Origin: Lingula anatina
Taxonomy: Eukaryota; Brachiopoda; Lingulata; Lingulida; Lingulidae
Assembly: GCF_001039355.2 (NCBI RefSeq)
Contig: NW_019774625.1
Location: 911,897 to 958,758, forward strand
Reading direction: 5' to 3'
DNA length: 46,862 nucleotides
The notes under the pieces are model-generated. The model was not told the DNA's origin, ran no database searches, and saw only the letters and a program-made list of their open reading frames with translations. This document shows positions 24,843-38,700 of this stretch, piece after piece; position 1 is the stretch's first letter, and each line of letters begins with the position of its first letter. Both the position numbers and the translations under genes were made by a program.

Positions 24843-25595
24843 CAGTAAATATATACTTACTCTATTAAACTTGAAAAGTTGCTATAACTCTTCTTATCTG
24901 GTTAAACAGTCATTCAACTCTTAACATGAAAATAACTAACATGCAAATGTGACTTTTTTAAAGCCCTGCACCTTCTATTACTTTTAACAAAAAAGTGGGA
25001 CTTTGTGAAGTCATGTGCTCAAGTGATCTCACAAATACTATGGGACTTTCAAAATAATAAAACATCACTACTACAATTTAAAAAACATAAGACATATAAA
25101 TGACATATATTATTTGATTACTCTTGCAGCTGTGAATTTGAGAAAATGATTTCAGGGATCTCCCTTTTTAACCCGTATGTATGCAAAGACGGTGACAGAG
25201 GTCAAAAATGGAAAAATAATTACCAATTTTACACAGATAGCTGCCTTTTTATAAATGGGATTTTCAAAGACATTAATTTATCAAAAGCAACAATTAGATT
25301 AACTCATTATGCACCAAACATGTAAAACACCTGAACATTAAGCACAAAACTCTTTTGTAAAGAAATGTACATGGCAAAGTATTCACTTTGAAGAAAAATG
25401 AGAAAGCAGAACAAAAAACGGTATAGATTCAACTTCCAGAATGGACGGCAGTATTATAGTTGCTTAAAAATTGGCTTTTGTCCTCATGCAACTTTGTTAA
25501 AAAATCTGCTTAAATTAAATTATATAAGTAGAATCATGAACAATTTAATTCAAAATATTTTACTGGTTTCTTTTCTGTTTCAAATTTAAATTAGC

Positions 25596-25937
25596 TTAAG
25601 GGGATAACAACCATTCGTATGATATCCTTATTTCACAATAAATACATTGTATTAATTCTTCAAAATACATAAAATTCTATTTTACCCCCAAAATGGCAGT
25701 TAACACAATTATTTTGGAATTTGTACTTGACATCACATCACGTGACCTCCATAGATGGCTACACTCTGTAATAATCTCTTGAGATCTCTTAAGAGATTAT
25801 TACAAAAAACAACTTTTTAGAAAAAAACCAAGGACTAATGTGGGAACGGATTCATATACCATTTGTATGTATGGGAAAATTGTCCTTTACCCCAGGAAAA
25901 TTCAATTTTAGGCCAAAATGAACAGTTATCCCTTTAA
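25596..25937 (+). mobile_element. MITE family 1, copy 3
   Basis: Starts TTAAGGGGATAACAACCATT and ends CAGTTATCCCTTTAA, 342 bp, with TTAA at both ends. The same internal blocks are present (CATCACGTGACCTCCAT, a duplicated ctcttgagatctcttaagag palindrome). More diverged than copies 1 and 4. Confidence 0.5.
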
Positions 25938-26377
25938 AGCAGATGCTTGGGAGGCAGCTGTTGGAAATCCAACAGCAGGTAGGACTGTAGGACTACAGTA
26001 GGACACTATTAATCCAAAAACCTGGAGGGGGTAGGGGAGAATGAAAGAGAGAGGGGGCAAATGTCCCTCTGCCCTCAATCCACCCCGCCCAAAGTTGGGC
26101 TTTCTGCTCTAGACATTTTAAGTCACTGATGTATGAAAATCAGCACTAAGGGTTAGCACAGACTGTTATGCAAAAATATTTGACTTTCAGTATTGTTTTG
26201 ACACCATTTTCACAGGACCAATATTGGTACGAAACATTTTTTTTTCATTATGCTATGTCAACCTGAATATATCTAAATGAATACCAGTAGTAAATAACAG
26301 ACTGCCATGTGCATCTGGAAGTTAAAAAACAGACAAAACATATATGCTGGTACATACACATTTACATTTGCTGTAGA

Positions 26378-26383
26378 TTTATT
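26378..26383 (-). terminator. Candidate AATAAA for paralogue A
   Basis: Minus-strand AATAAA about 170 nt downstream of the stop codon at 26554-26552. Confidence 0.5.
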
Positions 26384-26551
26384 ATCTTAAATACTTGAAA
26401 AAAAAACATTTTTGGCAATAAAATGGACAAATAACAGTTATACTAAAATCAAAAGACCTTAATACAGGGATGTCTGAGGCCGGCTGAACTGATAACAGGT
26501 CTCATATAGGGCACCAGTCATATTACTAACTTACTAAGTCAACCTTCAAGG

Positions 26552-29500
26552 TCAACTGAAATCTGTCTCCTGAAATGATTTGTCATTTTCTAAGATTGTC
26601 AGTATGTCTTGCCTCTCTGGCATTTTGTCTTTGACAAATTTGACTAGATTTTTCTTGGTACAGCTTGGTTCAAAGTCTTTGGATTTGTCTGACAGGAGTT
26701 GCCAGTGTTGAAGAATCACATCTCCGACTACAACATTGTAGAAGCGGCACACAACTTCTACCAAATTCATCTCTTCATATGACATTCCTGTTAAAAGGAC
26801 AAAGTAAAATATCAACAAGATTATTCTTAAGAAGATTTTTAATTGACCTTTCTCTTCCAACGTATGTATCTTGAATTTCAGATCAGTTGCTTCCCTTTTT
26901 TAGGAAGTGCCCCTATGTAATGAGTTTGAAAATGAAGAACCTGGTATGCATCAGATCCGAACCTCAAGGTTCTCACGTGAAATTTAGACCGCATTCACAA
27001 CGAATTGAGCCAGGCTTTACAAATCCTGGGGACTAAAGATGGCGGACGTACATGAAAGAAAAACCGCCTAATCGTTTAAGTCTCTCCGCCTCTCACACGC
27101 CTCCCCACGCGTCATCCCTGCGGGGGTACAGTCATTATATCTCTGCTCCATTGGGACTACACATGGGGAGGCGTGTGAGAGGTGGAGAGACTTAAACGAT
27201 TAGGCGTTTTTTCTTTCATGTACGTCCACCATATTTAGTCCCCAGGATTTGTAAAGCCTGGCTCAATTCATTGAGAATGCGGTCTTAGACTTTTTAAGGC
27301 ATTGAGATGTTCAATAAATCTTAAAAGAACAAACAGTTCAGGTGCATGTCCCACAAATATAGTGTGGTCTTGCTTTACCTACCTATGTGCTCAGCAAGGA
27401 TCTCCCAGCCTTCCTTCACATGTAGCTTGCAGACCAGTCTGTCCCTAGTGGCTCTTGATAGACCCAAGATGTTCTTTCTTGGTTTGCTGCCTCGGAGAGC
27501 ACACATTAATGTGTAGCTTATCTGATAGGTAAGAAACCAAAATATAAATTTATATGGAAATTTAAAAAAAAATTTTAGAAAAAAAGGTTGAGAAAATCAT
27601 ATCAACTTGTTTGAGGTGAAGAAATAAAAATAGCAGTTTAAAAACATCATTAAATTATTGAAATTTGGCATTAAGCCAAATCATGTTCCAAATCGCTGTC
27701 CTTGAATGAATATATGTCCTTGTATGACAATATTACATCAAAATTTACATTAATTCTTTTACCAGAAATCAAATGCAGCTTGAGTTGATAAGCAAAGTTC
27801 AATAATTATCTGTTGAAAATACATTAACTTTATGGTTTAGCCATACACCTGATGTCAAGCTTTTCAATAGTACCGGATGAAAAAAAAAAAAGGAGGGGGG
27901 GGGGGTAATGGACATCCTAAAGAGGACTGACAACACTGATAATTGATTTGGAAGAAGTATACTGAACAAAAATATAAACGCACGAAAGAATATCTTGATT
28001 TATTTTCATGTATAGAACTAGAGTATTTAGCCAACAATAACAGCATATTTTCCTCAACAAACAGACATCACTTTGAGAGCATTATGGGAAGTTTAAATGC
28101 ATAGTCCAAGAGTTAGGGTATCAAATACACCATGAAGGTCAACATCCTGAGTTCACAGACACTACAATAGGCCACCATAAGCTTCGTGCAAAGCACTACA
28201 CCAGCAGAACATGGGCATCACTAAGTTGACAATAGTGGCCTGAGGGACATTATCCCATTCCTCCTGAAGTGCTACTCGCAGTTGGCAAACATATTCTCGG
28301 GAGCTGGACCATGATGGCAAAAACGCTGATCCAGAACATGCCACATGTGTTCGATGGGCAACAAATCGGGTGTGGTAACAAGTGGTTGACGGTGTCTCTG
28401 AAGCGTGTTCTCAGATGGCTGACAGTGGAATGATGCACATTCTGGCATGCTGCAACTTCTGTTACCGACAAGCCAGCATTGAGCATGCCGATGGCACTAT
28501 CCCTCATGATTTCAGACATCTGTGGCATGTTGACAAGTGACAGAAATGCACATTTTGGTGTGCCCTTTTATTGCCTAGACTGTAAGGAGTGTCTGTGTAT
28601 TGGTCATGCAGATTGACCTCCACTCCGTCATGCTCCATTAGTCTTATGGGTGTAAAAACTGAACCTTTGAGTATACTCACGGGGAGCGGCCAAGTGAAAC
28701 CAGACCACTATACTTGATCAAAACAAATCCATCAATTCACAAATAAACCATAAACTTGGGCATATTTCATGATTATCCATTTCATCTGACCCTTTTAGTT
28801 TCGTGTGTTTATATTTTTGTTCAGTATAGTTATAAGAAGATTCCATCTTGGCTGTAACAGTGGGGCTGATGGGGTTGTAGCTGTGGTAGTTTTTGGCCAC
28901 AACAGCTCTGGCAGTACAATTAAAGGCCTTTACATCTTACTTACATCTGTATTCAGGTAGTCAGCATCATAGCATGGCCTCTGCATATTTCTAGAATCAT
29001 TAAAAAAAGTTAAATGAACAACAGGGATTTAAAAGACTAATTCATAAACAAGGTTCAATCATATATCTGCTGTTTGGTGAAAATATCAAGAGTAAACCCC
29101 CATACTGGGGATAATAGGTTTAGTGTAGTTAACAGTACATCACATTGTTACTGGTTTTTCATTAAAGCAACAAAGCTAATTAAAAACCTAAATATATATT
29201 TATATATTACATTGTTCATTTGTGTTCACTAATCACCTCTAAAGCATGTCCTATCTCACCTGTGCTTCATGCACCAATAGATATCTTCTTCCTGGATGTG
29301 ACGAAGTATACTCCACAATTTTGCCATTAATCTTTTCCTTCCCATAGTTGTCACTGAGCTTTCAGATTTCAGTGACTGACCAAGGTCGTTCATACTTTTT
29401 AAAGGATGTCTACTGCCCAAATGGAATGCTCTATACATAGTAGCCAATTCTGCCAAGTCATTAAAACTTCCACAACGATTCAATCCAGCTTTGTTTTTCA

Positions 29501-31907
29501 TTGCACTAAGACCACGTTCCTGTACCAGGTCACCCACTGATGCTGATCTTGCTACCCCACCACTAACAGGGGGGACTGCATGTAAAGGTAAAGGTATATA
29601 GGTAGTGGCGGCTTCTTCTTCCTCTACCAAAGGTGGGACTGGCGGTAGAGGTCTTTTCTTCTCAGGTGTAATAGTAGGGCTACAGGAAGAGTGGCTGGAA
29701 GCTGATGGCGAGCTAGCACCCTTGTGTTGGGGAAAAGAAGGCGGGGCTCTACTTGATACATGTACAGACCTTGAGCGAAGTCTCTTTGTGTAGAGAATTC
29801 TAGAGGATTCTATCTTAGGGGCAATCAGGTGCGATCTTTTTGTTCTAAATTTGTAAACACCTGCAAATAAAAAAAGTGCCTTAGAAACTTTCACAATGGT
29901 ATCTGTAACACTTCACTATATCAACAATCACATAAAAATACATAAGAAAATACAACTTGCCTGGTCTATTGACATCCTTCTCTGCAAGTGGGTCACTGAC
30001 TTCTATTTCTAGGATGTCTTTATGGTGGCTCACATTAATACATTTGTTAAGGTCCCAGCGACGAAGACAATGAGGCGGGTTGATCAGAGTTATGCTGACG
30101 GAACGCTCTGTGATGTGTAGAGTGACCTTATCATGTGGCAAACCATTGCCCTCCAGAGCAGTTATGATCCAGTGCTCCTCTGAAACAAAAAGATTAATTA
30201 CTGTAGGTATTTCTGATCGAAAATGGGCCGAATCTTACCAATGACATAACCTTAAATGATTGTTTTGGGGATATACATGGTTTTTAATTTCCCATATTAA
30301 ACTGGCTTTCATTACTAGTGCATCTCAAAGCCATACCACATCCTATTTGGTGATACCCCTGTGCTTGAAAATTAAAAAAAATATATGTACATACATAATT
30401 ATATATTTTTGCTAGAAATGAAATGTCACATATACTGTTTCCAAGCAATCAAAATTATATTACATGGGACTGCTGTCTGACACCATAAACATGATTGTAT
30501 ATGAATTTTTCAGTTTTTCTCTTACTGTTGCCATCCTGTAACTGATGTTGTATTTCGTCTTTTTTTTTACAACAAATGCGGCTGACATGATTAGGCGTTT
30601 TTCTTTTCATGAACGTCCGCCATATTTAGGTCGTGGCTTTGTAGAGCCATGGCTCAACACGATACGAATGTGGCCTTATTATTCAAGAGAAACAATGTAT
30701 CTGTCACAAATTTTTGATTTTTGACACAAATTCTTGTGCACTTTTCTTTTAATAATTTGAATTTAAAGGGATAATAACTCTTCGTATGAGATCTATCTTT
30801 CACAATAAAAACATTGTGAGTAACTCATAGAAATATAATATATTCTGTTTTACCACAAAAATGGCAGTTATAGCTATTATTCTGATATCTGAGCTTGTCT
30901 TTAGACCACATGACCCCATTGATGGCTATACTCTGTTATAATCTCTTAAGAGATTTTAACAAAAAACCAAACTTTTTGAGAAAAAAACCAGGGACTAACT
31001 TTGAATGTAAAAATGGATTAACCATTGGTAATTATGGGAAAATTGTTGTTTACTCCAGGAAAATTCATTTTTTGGCCAAAATGAAGAGTTATTATCCCTT
31101 TAATCAAACAAAGCTCATTCTTTTTATTAAAAATCATGCTACACACATTCCTGTATTCTTAAATTATACTTATTTTAAAAGGTGTGCTGGTAATTTATCA
31201 TGATAAATGGCAATTAATCAAAAGAAAAATATTAATTTAAAAAATATTTGTAAAATAATTCATGATTTTACAAATGAAAATCAATACAACAAACACCAAT
31301 GAACTTATAACAGATAAAAAAGACAACTAATTAAAGTAACAAATCATAAGGACCATCCTGTTCTTAATCAATATCACATTATAAAGGTTTGGTGAGATTA
31401 TATACTGATACAGACAATGAAGGTCAGAAGAACACAGAAAGGAAAACAAATACAGCAAAATCCCATTCAATTTTAATGTGTGCTATGTGTTAATACTAAT
31501 ATCTACCATTATGAAGTAAAACAAATAAGAAATGCAGGTAGGTGGGAAAAAATGCAATAACTCACTTAATTTGAATTCATTTTCGATTCTTGTTTTCCAG
31601 TCATCCAGCAGTTTCTTGGCTTGTTGGTCACTCTCCCGAACTTTAAAAATCACAGTATCATCCTCTAGAAACAGAGCTAAGTAGGCATCCTTGTGTTTAG
31701 AAAACATGACGGTTACAAAAGATTTTTGCGTCTCTAAACTCCCCAACTCTGTTCCACAGAATTGGTCAGCGGTAAATTCATAAATTCCCTTACAGATGAC
31801 TTCCTTTTCATCCTTGAACAACTTGAGAAAATAATGCTCTGAAAGTATATGAGGAAAATACATTTATATATTCATATTGCAATCATACCACTTTCAAGGT
31901 GCAGGGT

Positions 31908-31957
<50 letters not shown>

Positions 31958-34900
31958 GAACATTCCACTAACAAAAGATTTTTTAATGGGATACGGTTTT
32001 AAATAATTGAGTACCATTTAGAGATCCAGGAAAGAGATCATACTGGGTATGTCCAAAATAGCTTTCTTGAAAAATCTTCATTTTATCAACATAGAGGAAT
32101 CACAAAAATATCAGCTCAACTGGAAATGACTGACTTTTAATGTTAGTGCTCCTTAGGACACATTTTAAAATTAATGTCCATACTGACATATTCATGTTAA
32201 ATAAATCATATTTATATAAATGAAATATTACCATCGAAGGCCTGCTGATAAAGAGTATTGGTTCCTACAATTTAGATCTAAGAATATGAAAGAAGTTGTG
32301 CCTTGAAAGTGTTCAATTTCTTGAGATTGAGCATATGAGGGTTTTCTTTTCAATTTTGTTCCTAAAACAAGATAGCTGTATGGTTTCCATTATTTTCATT
32401 AGAACATGAATTTGAGCAGATGTGATAGTCCTTTCAAACTACCATCCTGACCACTGATTATCTATTTCCTTTTTACTTTGTGGTAATGAACCACTGATAA
32501 TGGAGATTTTGCCTTAGTCAGCTGTTAGCTAGTGCAGTGGCCTTCTGTACACTGAGACATAGAAGAAAAAATAATCCTTTGCACATTTATATTAGTATGA
32601 GGCATGTCGCAAGAAATATTAGCACTTTGTATATAAGTATAAGGTTTCAGGTTTAAAAATCAAACTTCTGCTAACATGTTCTATTTCAAAACGGTTAAGC
32701 AGCATGAAAACATCTATCCTAGATAATTCAATTTGCAGTTGATAGAAATACCTATAATTGGATTTGGCAAGATAATTCAGTCTTATCATGGGGATTTGGC
32801 ATTGCACGGCAGACATAGGTAGATTATCATGCTGCAGCACTATATCAGTATGACAGTTAAATAAAAGCTAACAACAGTTGTTTTTTTTTCCTAATCATTT
32901 TTACCATTTATATTTTTTATCATGTAAATGTCCTTATATCCCATTATTAATAAAGAACAGCTTTTTAAGGCCAAATTATCAATCTATTTGTTTTCTTTCT
33001 ACTCCAATCTCAAACAGAAGAGTAATACTAGCAGTTTTGATGACCATTTCAACAACAGTTGCTGGTTACTATAGAGGGCCAATACGCTTACCAAGATATT
33101 TACGAAGGGTTGATCTTGTTAACATAGGTATGGCCTATTTATTAGAGATAAAGTCTTTAGATAATATTTTTTAACCATTTGTTACATGTCACTTCTGTCA
33201 ATAAACAATTAGTGGAGGTCTAGATGTTGAGAAGGATTTATAAGCAATTAACAGTTTGATAAAAATAAATAAAAAACAAACCTTTCTCTCACTTGAGACA
33301 CCTATCATCAGAATAAAGTGAACTGCTAGGAGGAACAACTCACTTTTATGAAATGAATCAGTCAGACATAACATAATCTATATTCTTCAAAATATACCTT
33401 TACCACACACTCTTAGCAGCCATCATAATAAAAACTTTTTAACAGACATAACATAATATAGTATCTTAAGTTCACAATAATGAATTTATTGCTAACTATT
33501 TCTTTGTGACAACCACCAATGTTGATTATGATGCTGAACCTTGTTGGAAGCAGTTAGCTATAGAAGCAAGATGGCATCAAATTTCGCTTTAGATAAAGCA
33601 AATTAGCTTTATCCCAAGGGGACACTTCACTAGCAAGTAATAACATATTGGTAAATCTGGTTATCAATTTTGCATGAAGCATAATGGATGTCTAAGTTAC
33701 TCTTCTGCCATAATTTTATCCATCTCAGATCTGTAAAATATTCATGCTAAAACTGTGTCATACTTTGAAAAATATATACTGCACACTGTTTGACCTTATA
33801 AATACTGCAATTCATATTTGGTTCAGAAAATCCTCCTCCCACAATTACCTTGTAATAAAGATTTCAATCTTTATGCAGATTCAAAACATATTATATTATT
33901 ATATTATATGTATTTCCTCATCACAAACCACAGGGAAGTTTCTTTTAGGTCCGGGAAACAAGGATATACTAAGTAATACTTATATGCTAAATCTACACTA
34001 CAGTTGTGAAGTTTACACTGAAAATGTTAAATCTGTAGTTATGGAATATATACAATGAAATGGTAAATCTACACTGAGTATTTACCTTTAGTCGTTTCAT
34101 CATTGGATCTCATGTAAGCACCAAAAACCACATATCTCTGAAAGAAAAAAAATGAAATCAGAATAGAATTGTTATGTTTATCAATGCATTACAGGCCCGT
34201 AGCAAAGGGGGGGTTCGGGGGTTTGAAAGAACCAGCCCTTTTGCTGGGAAAAGGCCCACTCTGGGTAAAATTTGATCTAGGTACATGAAGTTTTTATGGG
34301 AAAAGGTCCACTTTTTCAGAAAAAGAACCCCCCTTTTGAAATTGCTGGCTACGGGCCTGCATTAAATAGTAAGTGTTCAGAAAGTATGATTCATTTAGTG
34401 AAAATAAATTACTTGGGCATAGGAGCAATTGGATGTATGTAATACTGGTTTAAGGGGAGGAGAGGGGGAATTAAAAAATCAGTTCTCATTTATTAAAAAA
34501 AAAAAAACACAAAAGTCCAAGCCCAAAATCCAATTAAATATAGAGAATATGTGTAGTGTCCTACAGGTGACAATGAAAAATACCTTTTTCACTTTTGGGA
34601 TTTTCTCTAGCACCAGGACAGCTGCCAAAATGATGTAAATGGAAACATAAGGCTGGGTGAAAGCATTACCAAATACATATCACAAAATTCTCTTTAATGA
34701 CTTCTTTTCCATCATAGTTTCTTTCATATCAAATTACTCCCTATTATATGGACTGTTTGATTCAAAATTTGAAGATTTTATGCAACATTTTATTCTATTT
34801 TTGTTTAATTAAACACAAAAACCTCAAAAACATGGATTAAGCTCCTCCCCCCCACCTGAAGTGTCATAGAATTTGTATAAATAACCACTTTAAACACTGC

Positions 34901-35746
34901 ACACTCAAACACACAATGTACATTCAGTACATCAGAGGTTTTATTTTGTTGAAATACATTGTATTCCTTTTTGTTTGAACTTTCATGTTTGGCCTGAAGG
35001 AAACAAGTCTGTTTTTAGATATGAGTTAAAAGCAGTTTCCCAGCATGGTATGAAATAACTTAAAACTGAGCAAAGCAGATTCAACATGTAGAATTACAAG
35101 TGCCAAGGTGGGGTACAGTAAAGGATGGACTACAATAATGTCTAATTATGTTACCCTATCCAATAAGGACATGCTTTCTTATATATATATATATGCGTGT
35201 ATTTTCATTGAAGACAATTTAAAAAGATAAATGAAAATCAATCAATAAAACTGGGAAATATACACTTTCCAATGGTAAAGCTAAAAAGTTTTTTTCCAGA
35301 ATAAATGTATCATTCTAGTCACTGTTGGCAACCTAAAAACAGTAATTATGAGGATTTTAACATAGTTAAGCCCACATGCACACTGCTAATGAACCAGGGC
35401 CTGCTGCAACTATGTGATGAAATAATATGAATTTGCACAGAATATAACAGATTTTCCAAAGACAAAGACCTACATTCAGTAAAACAAACTGAAAGCTTCT
35501 AGAATCCCCTACTATTCAATACATTACATGAACATCAGGCTTTATTGAATAATGTAGAAGCAGCACTCCACACAGCATTAATAAATAATGAAACATTCCC
35601 CAGACTGCAGCTTCGGGCTTAATGGCTTTGATTAAATTCCTCAGATGCATTAGTCCCCGAGTACCTTAATTGAACTGCATCCATGCTCTCCCATTAATAT
35701 AATCTTTCTGTACAATTGTGAGTGTTTGGGGGGGGTTTAACCATTC

Positions 35747-35778
<32 letters not shown>

Positions 35779-38700
35779 AAAAAAAAAAAACAATGATAAA
35801 TCAAGCTATTACAAAAAAAAAATTTAAATGGAAAAAATTTAAATGAAACAATCAATAAATGAACAAACAAAAAGATTACATTTGAAAATGAATTACTAGT
35901 ATTATGTCCAGGTAAATATAAATACAGAATTTTCCATTCTTGCCATATGACAAATAATTGCATTACTGTTATTTCATTTGATTCAATGTACTCCTGTACT
36001 GGTGCATACATTATATGATTTTGTACAATATGATGTGATGTGATGTGATATGATATAACATTGTTACATGATCAAGAATTTTGCATGTGCCATATGGTAA
36101 CCACTTACTAAAACATGATTCTAGATTGATTCAGAGTGAACTGATACAATCAGATATGGATCAAGGGAGATGAATTAACAGTAAGTTAGGCCAGCCACCA
36201 TTAATCTATCTAACACTGAGTGACTTATTAATGGCCTTCTGTAATCTGAGCTGACGGCAACAGTCTAAAGACTGATTTATTTTCAGGGAACAATTTTTAG
36301 GAGAGATACTGTATCTGTGTTCAGACACATTTGCAGAGAGGTAGTCATCCTTTTACATGGACGATAATATTTTCAGCAATTTGTGGTCTAGCAATATTCT
36401 ATGGGCACTGTAGTGGACGCTGCTGTTAGCACGTATTACTCATTGTTTGAAAAAAAGAAAAGAACAAAAAAATTTTTGTCTTTGTTGGTTCCATATGTCA
36501 ACCAAACTAATTAACTGGAAACTGTATCTCGTCACCATAACACCACTGACTGCCATTGAGTTAGTGCACGTTGGCCAGTGCACAACATTTTCTATTATCT
36601 CTATGCAATTACTATTGATCACATCATCAGACAATGCTCTGGAAACATACTGCTCTTTAGATTATTGCCAATGGGTGACATTATTCGCCCACTATGAAAT
36701 CAGTCAGTGATATCAAAACTATGACTAATAGAATTTCTAAAAGCATGATTAGAAAGTAATGGAAACTCTGTTTGCATTTGAGCTATCAAATTGAGTGCAA
36801 TCAAGCCAGAAATCAACTAATAACCATAAGTGATTGCAACTGTCAACAAAGTGCTAGCTACTATAATATTAACATTTTACAGTATGAAAGATGGATAGGG
36901 CCATCCTGCTGATTAAACATAAAGTCTCAAGTAAATATGGACCAATGATTTCAGATAGCAATGACCAAGTTTCTAGCAACAGAAAAACATTACAAATGGC
37001 AATATAGTTCTGAAATAAATACCTGACCACATGTATAACACTAGGTCTTAATTACGTGTGATTTATCATTTTCTTTACCTAGATGACATGCCAGATCTTC
37101 TAATTAAGAAACAGCCATACTGGGAGGTATATGATAATGCAAATCACACATAAGTAAATTTGCTCTAGGCTCAACAGGCAAACAGACAAGTTGAGACAAC
37201 TGTTTCAATACTACTGAAACTGCCTAGGCTTAGTTGCAATTATGCGCTTTTATATTGTTTAAAGCCTGGCTGTTGTTTTTTTGTGACATACTAATTGATC
37301 ATCATAAGCCACAACTAAGCAATCTTCGACTTTTATGAGGCTAAATTAGCTCATTATTACATACATATACAAAGGTTCAAAGTGTAGAATTCACTGCTTA
37401 GGGAAGTAAAACACACACACACTTTACTTTATATATAAAACAGTTCTTTCTGACAGGTGGATACCACCTGTGACTATAATACCTGCTTTAATTGTTTACC
37501 TCACCTGTGTTCCATCAACTGAGGTGTAGATGGGGGTAATTAAATCAATAATCCCATTTTTCTTAGAACCTTTACATTAACTTATGCAAAGAAAATCCAT
37601 ACTGGACAAAGGTATGTGGTAAAACTTGTATGTGTATAATTTGTGCATCATATAGTTTATGTGTGGCTGGAAAGTCTTGTGCAAGTTCATCATGTAAAAG
37701 TGAATTATATAGAACTTATTAAGTGTGAATACACTACAGATCTATAGTTGAAAATGCCTGCTTACCAAACAAAATGTCTTTAAAAAAACTATTAATCCAT
37801 AATGTTGAAATTGCCAATGGTGAGTAACCTGTATGTGATGATGTTAACATATGACATCAAATATCTTCAAACATAACCCTGGGTCAAGAATCTATTTATT
37901 TATTTTTTCTATTTTAATTCAAATTACTATTCTTAAATCATATTCCTTTATTACTACTAAAATCATGTTGAAAATATAAATTCAAATAGCAAATCTAAAA
38001 TTTAGTTTCATGTAATTGAGCCTTCAAATGAAACTGACATAGAAATTTCTGTTTCATTTGATGGCTTAATCATAGATTGATTCTTAGACTACGTTCATTT
38101 CTTTCTGAAAATACACATCCCTCTCTGTGGTGTCAAACCACATTCAAATTTCCTTTTAAAAGGTTAATTGACAGCAATGAAAACAAGGCAAAGCAGTTGG
38201 AAAAATACATATCAATTTTAAATTTAAATTCTGTGTATATGCACTAATGTTAACAATGCTTTACATGACTTGTTAACACAGCAGATCTCATAACAGCTGC
38301 TGTGCAGATAAAGGTAAAAAGAAAAATCAATAAAATGAACAATGTTTTAGTTTTCCTCCAACATATGGCTTTCTTTGTAACAAAGATAGGTTTGAAATTA
38401 ATACTTGTGTAATCCAGGTATAACCAATACATGAATACGCTTATACAATTAAATTCTTACCTCAGTCTGTGAATGTGTAGGAGCCAAACTAGATACACTG
38501 TGATTTTGCAAACATATAAACACATATTACCTTAAAAAACTGTGCATAGTTTTAAAAGGTAATCAAAGCTAGCTGCTTGAAATGATGTTGGCCTCTTCAG
38601 TTAATTTAACAATAGCTCTGTTACTAATCATTGAAAAATGCATGCAATTTTACAAGCTAACACAAACATTACCAAGGGTTATTTATCGCCAAAAACATAT

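Larger units (their letters stand above)
21866..26551. other. Intergenic region between the two PH-PTB-death paralogues
   Basis: About 4.7 kb. It should contain the promoter of paralogue B (a minus-strand TTTATAAAG-like TATA candidate at about 22073-22081) and the 3' UTR of paralogue A. It also carries two TIR elements and MITE family 1 copy 3. No additional exon with death-domain, PH or PTB character was found on either strand. Confidence 0.5.

Noticed and set aside
30895-31203. 102-codon plus-strand open frame
   Set aside because: It runs through MITE family 1 copy 4 and into flanking AT-rich DNA.
31910-31954. CRISPR-like or tandem functional repeat
   Set aside because: It is a plain (CA)n microsatellite. 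No CRISPR array exists in this window.
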